Positions 16,263 to 21,301 of a stretch of 21,301 nt of DNA are shown here, piece by piece; position 1 is the stretch's first letter, and every line of letters starts with the position of its first letter. Source of the stretch: Pseudomonadota bacterium (lineage in GTDB: Bacteria > Pseudomonadota > Alphaproteobacteria > Rhizobiales > Aestuariivirgaceae). Where the stretch lies: positions 1 through 21,301 of the forward strand of contig JAEKFU010000544.1 in assembly GCA_016522385.1 (NCBI GenBank). Direction: 5' to 3'. The notes under the pieces are model-generated. The model saw only the letters and a list, made by a program, of their open reading frames with translations. It was not told the origin of the DNA and did no database searches. Both the position numbers and the translations under genes were made by a program.

Positions 16263-17828
16263 ATGGTTGCGTACAAGTTCGGACTCGGAACGGTCCTGGT
16301 CTGTGTTTTGGCTTACCTGATTGCAGCTGGAAGTGTCGTACAAGGTGCAGAAACCCGCCAACAGATGGCCCAGCGTATCAACGCCACAACCGTTTCCATT
16401 GTAGCCGGTGGAATTCACAGCACCAGTGCGCGTCTGGTCGAAGATATCGGTATTGCGCTCAATGATCGTACCGCGAGGCGCGTTTTGCCGGTACTTGGTT
16501 TTGGTTCAGCACAGAACATTTCTGACGTGTTGTATCTGAAGGGCGTCGATGCGGGCATTGTCCAGGCAGACGTCCTGGAAGCGGTCCGCGAGGACGACGT
16601 CATCCCCGGCATCACCTCAAAGCTCGAATATATCGCTGAGCTGTGCACCGAGAACGTCTTTATCGTTGCCGGCAAAGGCATCAATAGCGTGAATGATTTG
16701 GCCGGCAAGGTTGTCAACTTTGGTCCCTATGCTGTTGATAGTTACTCAACACCGGCACTTTTGTTCAAGGCCCTCGGCATCAATGTGAAAAGAGTAAGTC
16801 TTCCACATTCTGAGGCACTCGGGAAAATGGCGGAGAGCGAGATTGCTGCTACGGTGGTACTGGGTCACGATCTGAGGATGATTTTGGCCAACACCGATAC
16901 ACAGGCCAGTCTCACATTGCTGCCGGTGCCGCAGTCCGAATTGCCCGACTATTACATCCGCACAACCCTCACAGCACAGGATCTGCCGGGAGTTCTTAAG
17001 GAAGACAGCCAGCTGGATACCGTGTCAGTACCTCTCGTCCTGGTCGTGAACAGGTGGCCAACGAGGCACAATCGGCACCGGAAGATGACCGATTTTGTGC
17101 AGGCGCTTTTCTCCAAACTCCCGGAAATGCAAAAACCGCCATACGATCCAGAATGGAAGAAAGTCAAACTGACCACCACACGATCGAATTGGTCACGCTT
17201 CAAGGCCTCGGAAGACTGGCTTGTTGAGCATGAAGATGACCGTACGGTCGCAGAGTTGCGGGAAGATTTTGCCGAGTTTCTCAAAAAGTCCGGCAGCACC
17301 AAACTGGAAGCCCTGACCGACGAGCAGCAAACTGATATGTTCAACAAGTTTCTGGCCTGGGAGAAGAATACCTCAGAGGCAGAGGTATCGGTCCGGCTGA
17401 CAAGTGCCGATGGCGTCGGCAAGAAGCTTGGCACGCTCACCATCATGAATTCCGAAATCGTTGTGGGCAATAGAAAAGAAAAAGCCCTGGTGCTACGTCC
17501 AAATCTCAAAGGAATGAGATCTGGCGCATATGCTTTTCATGTCCATGAGTTCCCCGATTGCGGGCCCGCGGAGAAAGACGGCAAATTGGTGCCCGGTCTG
17601 GCCGCCGGTGGGCACCTGTGGGTGAGTGGCACGGGAGCTTTTGAAGGCCAGGTTTTTGGCAGTCACCTGGGCGATCTGCCTGACCTTATCGTCGATGAGG
17701 ACGGCACGGCGACAAAACCCGTAGTGGCTGCGCGACTGACGCTGGCGGACATCGTCAATCGGGCGATCACGGTGCATGCATCAAGTAATGATGCGTCTGC
17801 GCGTTATGCCTGTGCGGTGATAAAGTAG
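16263..17828 (+). CDS. Exported TAXI-type solute-binding domain fused to a Cu/Zn superoxide dismutase-like domain
   Basis: 521 residues from the ATG at 16263, which has GGAG about nine bases upstream; an upstream TTG at 16242 is less likely. A signal peptide (1-30, ending near VVQG-AE) is followed by a TAXI/TRAP-type periplasmic binding domain (about 33-320: GVDAGIVQADVL, ENVFIVAGKGI, LAGKVVNFGPYAV, LTLLPVP). A charged linker leads to a SodC-like domain (about 372-521). Copper ligands H426, H428, H451 and H505, zinc ligands H468 and D471, the C433/C517 disulfide pair and R514 are present. The remaining zinc His in the loop 452-467 is absent (a Phe aligns there). TRAP permease genes are not adjacent. 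It may be a periplasmic sensor or scavenger joining ligand binding to superoxide or copper chemistry. Confidence 0.85.
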   Translation: MVAYKFGLGTVLVCVLAYLIAAGSVVQGAETRQQMAQRINATTVSIVAGGIHSTSARLVEDIGIALNDRTARRVLPVLGFGSAQNISDVLYLKGVDAGIVQADVLEAVREDDVIPGITSKLEYIAELCTENVFIVAGKGINSVNDLAGKVVNFGPYAVDSYSTPALLFKALGINVKRVSLPHSEALGKMAESEIAATVVLGHDLRMILANTDTQASLTLLPVPQSELPDYYIRTTLTAQDLPGVLKEDSQLDTVSVPLVLVVNRWPTRHNRHRKMTDFVQALFSKLPEMQKPPYDPEWKKVKLTTTRSNWSRFKASEDWLVEHEDDRTVAELREDFAEFLKKSGSTKLEALTDEQQTDMFNKFLAWEKNTSEAEVSVRLTSADGVGKKLGTLTIMNSEIVVGNRKEKALVLRPNLKGMRSGAYAFHVHEFPDCGPAEKDGKLVPGLAAGGHLWVSGTGAFEGQVFGSHLGDLPDLIVDEDGTATKPVVAARLTLADIVNRAITVHASSNDASARYACAVIK

Positions 17829-17860
17829 GTAGGAAAGAACCGCGTTAAGTTGGCGTATTA

Positions 17861-18556
17861 TTATGGGCGGGTCGCAGTCTTCGAGACTGTCCCGCCCGCA
17901 ACCGTTTGTGTAGACGGCAGTTCAGTTTGCTGGTTGCTTGCCTTTGGGCGTGTGGCGGCGAACTTCAGCAGCAATTTAACCTCGTCCGCCAGGGCGCCGA
18001 CGTCGGCCCAAGGTCCTGTTCCGACAAGAAACTCTAGCCGCTTGATGGTAATTTCCGAACTGGCTTTGGCGACCAGCCGGCCCGCTTGCGACGGATCATC
18101 TTCCACGTCCACATTGGCTTCCAGCAGGATTTTTTCGGATTTGCCCTTCAACTTGATTATGCCTTCGATAGCGTATCTGTTGTCATCGATCTTATCGAAG
18201 CCGGACGCCTCGAACAGCGCGACGGGATGACTTTCGGTTGCAAACCAGTCAGGTTGTCTGAGAAGCTCATCGATTTTCGCAACGCCCGTCGAAACGCTGG
18301 CGGTATCTATTTCCACCTTGATGCGCCCGGCTCTTGGCGCTTCGGGGTCAAATTCAATATCAACCTGGAATGACTTGAAGCTGCCCTCAAGCGGCTCTCT
18401 GAATTTCGAGGCGACGAATTTGACTTCGCTGAGGTCAGGATCGATTTTCCATCCGTCACTTGCACCAGCACCGTCAGGCAAAGCGATGGCCAGAAAAATT
18501 GCCGCCATGGCTGTGCGGCTTGCGATCCATTTCTTCCGTAACTGTCCACAATACAT
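17861..18556 (-). CDS. YceI-family periplasmic protein
   Basis: 231 residues with a signal peptide whose core is AAIFLAIALPDGAGA, cleaved near ASDGW. The YceI lipocalin-like fold is shown by WKIDPDLSEVKF, GSFKSFQVDIEFDP, VEIDTASVSTG, LLRQPDWFATESHPVA, YAIEGIIKLKG and a final WADVGALADEVKLLLK. YceI proteins bind isoprenoid-like lipids in the periplasm; several are linked to quinone metabolism or stress. The tail beyond the domain (about 30 Thr/Ser-rich residues) is unusual and encodes a perfect hairpin. An ATG at 18508 is an alternative start. It is convergent with the TAXI-SodC gene and divergent from the cupredoxin gene, inside an all-envelope neighbourhood. Confidence 0.9.
   Translation of the reverse strand: MYCGQLRKKWIASRTAMAAIFLAIALPDGAGASDGWKIDPDLSEVKFVASKFREPLEGSFKSFQVDIEFDPEAPRAGRIKVEIDTASVSTGVAKIDELLRQPDWFATESHPVALFEASGFDKIDDNRYAIEGIIKLKGKSEKILLEANVDVEDDPSQAGRLVAKASSEITIKRLEFLVGTGPWADVGALADEVKLLLKFAATRPKASNQQTELPSTQTVAGGTVSKTATRP
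17865..17897. terminator. Candidate hairpin at the convergent TAXI-SodC / yceI junction
   Basis: GGGCGGG (17865-17871) pairs perfectly with CCCGCCC (17891-17897). Inside it, CAGTCT (17875-17880) pairs with AGACTG (17884-17889) around a TCG loop. It lies just inside the 3' end of the yceI gene and 36 bases after the TAXI-SodC stop. There is no T-run on either strand, so it is not a textbook intrinsic terminator. It could end or protect both transcripts. Confidence 0.45.
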
Positions 18557-18743
18557 AGTAACGCCCCAAAATTCGTTCTTCTTGATTTTGGCGAGTGCAA
18601 TCCGGTGGTGTTAGTGCAGTAGTGAAAGGCTGTATTGACCGATCACCTGCCAGTTCGACCTCAGGACCTCAAATCATCACGCCACATACTATCGATATCG
18701 GCGTTTACTATTCTATCATTCGATGGGTGCCATAATGACCGTA

Positions 18744-18756
18744 TTGTGTCACACAA
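18744..18756. promoter_or_regulatory. Perfect odd-centred palindrome upstream of the cupredoxin-SPOR gene
   Basis: TTGTGT-C-ACACAA, 13 bases, lies 48 bases before the ATG at 18805 in the divergent region shared with yceI. A second short palindrome, GTGTACAC (18797-18804), abuts the start codon. The position fits a repressor or activator operator. No known regulator box was recognised, and the identity of the binding protein is open. Confidence 0.35.
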
Positions 18757-18804
18757 GTGGCAATTGCTGATGTAGTTAAGGGGCGGCATCAGAAGAGTGT
18801 ACAC

Positions 18805-20004
18805 ATGCGTAAACTTCGCATTCATTACGGCTCGACGCTCGGCACAGCTGCAAAAGATATTACGTTACTTTTCGTAATAGCTGTGTTTTTAAATATGATG
18901 ATTGGCGTTGGCGTAATCGGTGCCGCCGATGTCGTCGGTCGCGTCAGGACAGTGGAAATCGTGATGGACGAGTTGGAGTTTCGTCCGAACGCCATAAATG
19001 TCGTGTCAGGCGAAACCATACGTTTCGTCGTCCACAATCGCGGCAAGATTGCCCATGACTTCACGATCGGCACGTCCGCAATGCAAAAGGCACGTCGTTC
19101 CTATATCCGCATCCTGTTCGACGCTGATGAGCTCAAACTTGGCACGGAAAACCCGTATTCTTACGATCATCGCAATGGAATTCTGGTTGAGCCCGACAAG
19201 ACAAAGGAACTTGTCTGGACATTCTCAAAGAGCCAGCGGATCGAGTTCGGCTGCAACATTCCGCTACATTATGAAGGCGGGATGCGAGGTAACTTCAGCT
19301 TCGCCAAGGCTGACACTCGCCCACGCTCAAACAGCTCCAGCAAGTCTAAGATTGATGGTGTTGCCTTGACCAAGGTGACGCAAGGCACCCATGGCTCGGT
19401 TGTAATCAATCCCGGCAACACGGTGACCTATACGCCCGATGCCGACTTTAACGGCACTGACCGTTTCACCTACACGGTAACCACGTCAGGCGGCGATAAG
19501 GAGTCGGCGACTGTGACCGTTACCGTCAACCCTGTTGCAGACGCCCATGACGATGATGTGAAGACAGACGAAGATGAGCCAGTAATCATCGATGTTCTCA
19601 ACAATGACACTTTTCAGGATCGTGAACTTTCTTCAGCTGGCCCCCCGCAAGGCTACAGGGAAGTGCCGGTTCTCGGGCAGACATCCAAGCGAAGCTCCGC
19701 AATCAAAAGCACCAAATTAGAGCCTCGCAACGTGCGGCCAACCGGGAATAGTAGGTGGGTGGTACAACTTGCCTCGCTCCGCAGCCCGGCAGCAGCACGC
19801 AAAGAATGGCGACGGTTGCTTCGCCGGTATCCAGATATCTTGCAGGGCAGGACGCCGTCCATCGTTCGGGCTCAGCTCGATGAGCTAGGTGTGTTCTATC
19901 GGCTCAGGATCGCAGGGTTCAGGCACAAGAGCGCTGCGCAAATGACTTGTCATTCCATTGTCGAACGTGGCGGAGAGTGTCTGACCGTTGTCCTCAAGGG
20001 TTGA
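18805..20004 (+). CDS. Exported cupredoxin fused to tandem-95/cadherin-like segment and C-terminal SPOR domain
   Basis: 399 residues from the ATG at 18805; a GTG at 18757 is in frame but lies immediately after a palindrome. A signal or anchor segment comes first (DITLLFVIAVFLNMMIGV). A cupredoxin domain follows (about 48-167), with type-1 copper ligands H84 (KIAHDF), C150, H155 and M160 (C-x4-H-x4-M). A tandem-95/cadherin-like repeat comes next (about 185-250: VTYTPDADFNGTDRFTYTV), then the start of a second repeat (EDEPVIIDVLNNDTF) that breaks off near 273. The end is a SPOR domain (about 317-399: RWVVQLASLRSPAAA...YRLRIAGF), which binds glycan strands of peptidoglycan. It is probably a periplasmic, wall-bound copper protein for electron transfer or copper handling. 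I know of no characterised protein with this order. Confidence 0.85.
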   Translation: MRKLRIHYGSTLGTAAKDITLLFVIAVFLNMMIGVGVIGAADVVGRVRTVEIVMDELEFRPNAINVVSGETIRFVVHNRGKIAHDFTIGTSAMQKARRSYIRILFDADELKLGTENPYSYDHRNGILVEPDKTKELVWTFSKSQRIEFGCNIPLHYEGGMRGNFSFAKADTRPRSNSSSKSKIDGVALTKVTQGTHGSVVINPGNTVTYTPDADFNGTDRFTYTVTTSGGDKESATVTVTVNPVADAHDDDVKTDEDEPVIIDVLNNDTFQDRELSSAGPPQGYREVPVLGQTSKRSSAIKSTKLEPRNVRPTGNSRWVVQLASLRSPAAARKEWRRLLRRYPDILQGRTPSIVRAQLDELGVFYRLRIAGFRHKSAAQMTCHSIVERGGECLTVVLKG

Positions 20005-20055
20005 AACGCACCCGGTCGACCGAACAAACACTACAACCCTAACTGTCCACAGACC

Positions 20056-21301
20056 CTAATTTTTCTCGCCGTTTTGCCAATTCAGGAAGTTGCGAAACAA
20101 TTGTTCCGGCTTGCCCTCCTTGATCCCCGATTGCACTTGTCTTTTTTGCGGCGGAGTCCAAATCCGAACATCGTCCTGCGCCTTCGCTGCAATTGACGAG
20201 TCGATCCACACTTCGACACGACGATTTCTTGCCTGGCCGGCATCGTTATCGTCGCACGCGACAGGCAAGAGCGCACCATATCCTCTAACCTCCAGTTGTG
20301 ATGGGTCGACATCGCTGCCCGCGAGTCTGAGAATTTCCTGCTTGATCGTTTCGGCACGAATGCGCGACGACTCCCGGTTTTTCTCCTGAGTACCATTGGC
20401 ATCCGAAAAGCCGATCAGAAAGACCTTTCTGCCGCGCATGGCTGGTTTTGACAGATACGCGGCAAGCAACTGGACGTTTTCCTGCGATTGTGCGTCGGGA
20501 ACAAGGGTGTTGTCTCGAAACCGGTAAGTCACCGACAAACGCCCAAGTTTCTCTAACTCGTTAACGAGATCCTGCATCAGTTGCGCATCGAATTTGCTAC
20601 CTGACGCGCCAGCGGACTGTTCGATTCGATCGCGCTGATTCTGGTAGGGAACATGTTCCAGCGAGCGGTCGATGAAACCGGCACCAGATATGATTCCTTG
20701 CGCCTGGCTGGACCTGGCATATCGCAATATGCCCGAAGCGTGATGTGCATCCGGTCCATTGTCTTTGTAAAGATACAAGGTCTGGGCGAACGGATACTCG
20801 TTAGCCTTGACAGCAAAAGTGGTTGGCGAATGGGTGATACCGCAAGCTGTAGAAATCGTCAGCGCCTTGGCATTGGCCTTGGAAGCAAAGCTTGAAAAAC
20901 CGATGCCCAAACGGTCGCCGGCAACCGCCTTTGCAAGTTCGGCATCAGAACCGAAACGCTTCGCGTTTGGAGATATCTGCTTTCCGCCGCCACGACCCAG
21001 GACCAACGAGTTGAATGTTGCAAGTGTGCTAGAGCCTTCGTTGCGGGCATACAGGTTGATCTTGCCAGCCGCTTGACCAAGTTCGGCCCAGTCGGAAATT
21101 GTACCATTGAAAACTGCAGCGAGTTGTTCGACGGAAATGGTGGACGCTGGATTGTCAGGCGACACAAGCACCAATAGGGCGTCATGCCCCAAGATGTGTT
21201 CGTCAACGGAAGAAAGGGTCTTTGCTTCAGCCTCACTCATCGGTCGTGAGGACATGCCAATTGCAGCCTTGCCATTCGCCAAAGCGGCAAACGCGGTACT
21301 C
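20056..21301 (-). CDS. PstS-like substrate-binding domain fused to OmpA-family peptidoglycan-binding domain (partial)
   Basis: The N-terminus lies beyond the right edge; 414 codons are visible and the frame is open at the edge. The first part is a phosphate-binding-protein (PBP-like) domain: IGMSSRPMSEAE, VSPDNP, LAAVFNGTISDWAELG, ARNEGSSTLATFN and YPFAQTLYLY. The last part (about 20150-20540) is an OmpA domain with FSDANG, NRESSRIRAE, VRGYG and NRRVEVWI, whose Asp and Arg contact meso-diaminopimelate in family members. A tail rich in Lys and Gln follows. It is likely periplasmic and wall-attached, holding a ligand sensor or scavenger at the peptidoglycan. No Pst permease gene is nearby. It is convergent with the cupredoxin-SPOR gene after 51 bases, which contain the palindrome CGGTCGACCG. 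Confidence 0.88.
   Translation of the reverse strand, partial: STAFAALANGKAAIGMSSRPMSEAEAKTLSSVDEHILGHDALLVLVSPDNPASTISVEQLAAVFNGTISDWAELGQAAGKINLYARNEGSSTLATFNSLVLGRGGGKQISPNAKRFGSDAELAKAVAGDRLGIGFSSFASKANAKALTISTACGITHSPTTFAVKANEYPFAQTLYLYKDNGPDAHHASGILRYARSSQAQGIISGAGFIDRSLEHVPYQNQRDRIEQSAGASGSKFDAQLMQDLVNELEKLGRLSVTYRFRDNTLVPDAQSQENVQLLAAYLSKPAMRGRKVFLIGFSDANGTQEKNRESSRIRAETIKQEILRLAGSDVDPSQLEVRGYGALLPVACDDNDAGQARNRRVEVWIDSSIAAKAQDDVRIWTPPQKRQVQSGIKEGKPEQLFRNFLNWQNGEKN

Noticed and set aside
20005..20055. CGGTCGACCG as a terminator between the cupredoxin-SPOR and PBP-OmpA genes
   Set aside because: It is a self-complementary 10-mer with no loop and no T-run, so it does not form a typical terminator hairpin.
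1..21301. Transfer RNAs, ribosomal RNA, CRISPR repeats, intact transposases or phage genes
   Set aside because: None could be recognised on either strand when read by eye.

Overview
The window looks like a chromosomal segment of an alphaproteobacterium, most likely a Hyphomicrobiales (Rhizobiales) relative. The grounds are the DUF992 secreted protein, the alphaproteobacterial style of the response regulators, the 3-hydroxybutyrate dehydrogenase/patatin pair, and moderately GC-rich, densely packed genes. No tRNA, rRNA, CRISPR array or intact insertion sequence was seen. This placement is inference from protein style; no search was run.

Layout. (1) Positions 1-707, minus strand: a split thiamine-diphosphate decarboxylase, alpha and beta subunits, with beta running off the left edge. 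(2) 886-2127: a receiver-EAL c-di-GMP phosphodiesterase. (3) 2368-5804: a tight three-gene operon, kbl, tdh and a Rieske mononuclear-iron oxygenase. The Tdh has lost all four cysteines of its structural zinc site. (4) 6192-10878: a second signalling block. A REC-EAL phosphodiesterase overlaps a stand-alone receiver on the minus strand, and a hybrid histidine kinase with REC and HPt domains is divergent from them. (5) 11092-12950: an XRE-cupin regulator, a GNAT acetyltransferase pseudogene directly downstream of it, an upstream region that is a diverged tandem duplication of candidate operators, and a divergent haloacid-dehalogenase-type HAD protein. (6) 13008-15927: a DUF992 secreted protein, bdhA, a patatin-like lipase, and a second broken GNAT gene.

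(7) 16263-21301 is the most unusual part: four consecutive predicted exported or envelope genes, three of them domain fusions. They are a TAXI-type solute-binding domain fused to a Cu/Zn superoxide dismutase domain (lacking one zinc histidine), a YceI protein, a cupredoxin fused to tandem-95/cadherin-like material and a C-terminal SPOR domain, and a PstS-like binding domain fused to an OmpA peptidoglycan-binding domain (cut by the right edge). Two proteins have copper folds and two end in peptidoglycan-binding modules. I infer a cell-wall-associated copper/redox or ligand-sensing module that may be undescribed.

How the genes may work together. The hybrid kinase with its HPt could feed the nearby receivers and so lower c-di-GMP; no GGDEF cyclase is present in the window. 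Kbl and Tdh would interconvert threonine and glycine plus acetyl-CoA, and the translationally coupled layout suggests that the Rieske enzyme (probably an N-demethylase or hydroxylase of an amine or betaine) feeds or drains this route. BdhA and the patatin lipase fit storage-polyester or lipid turnover.
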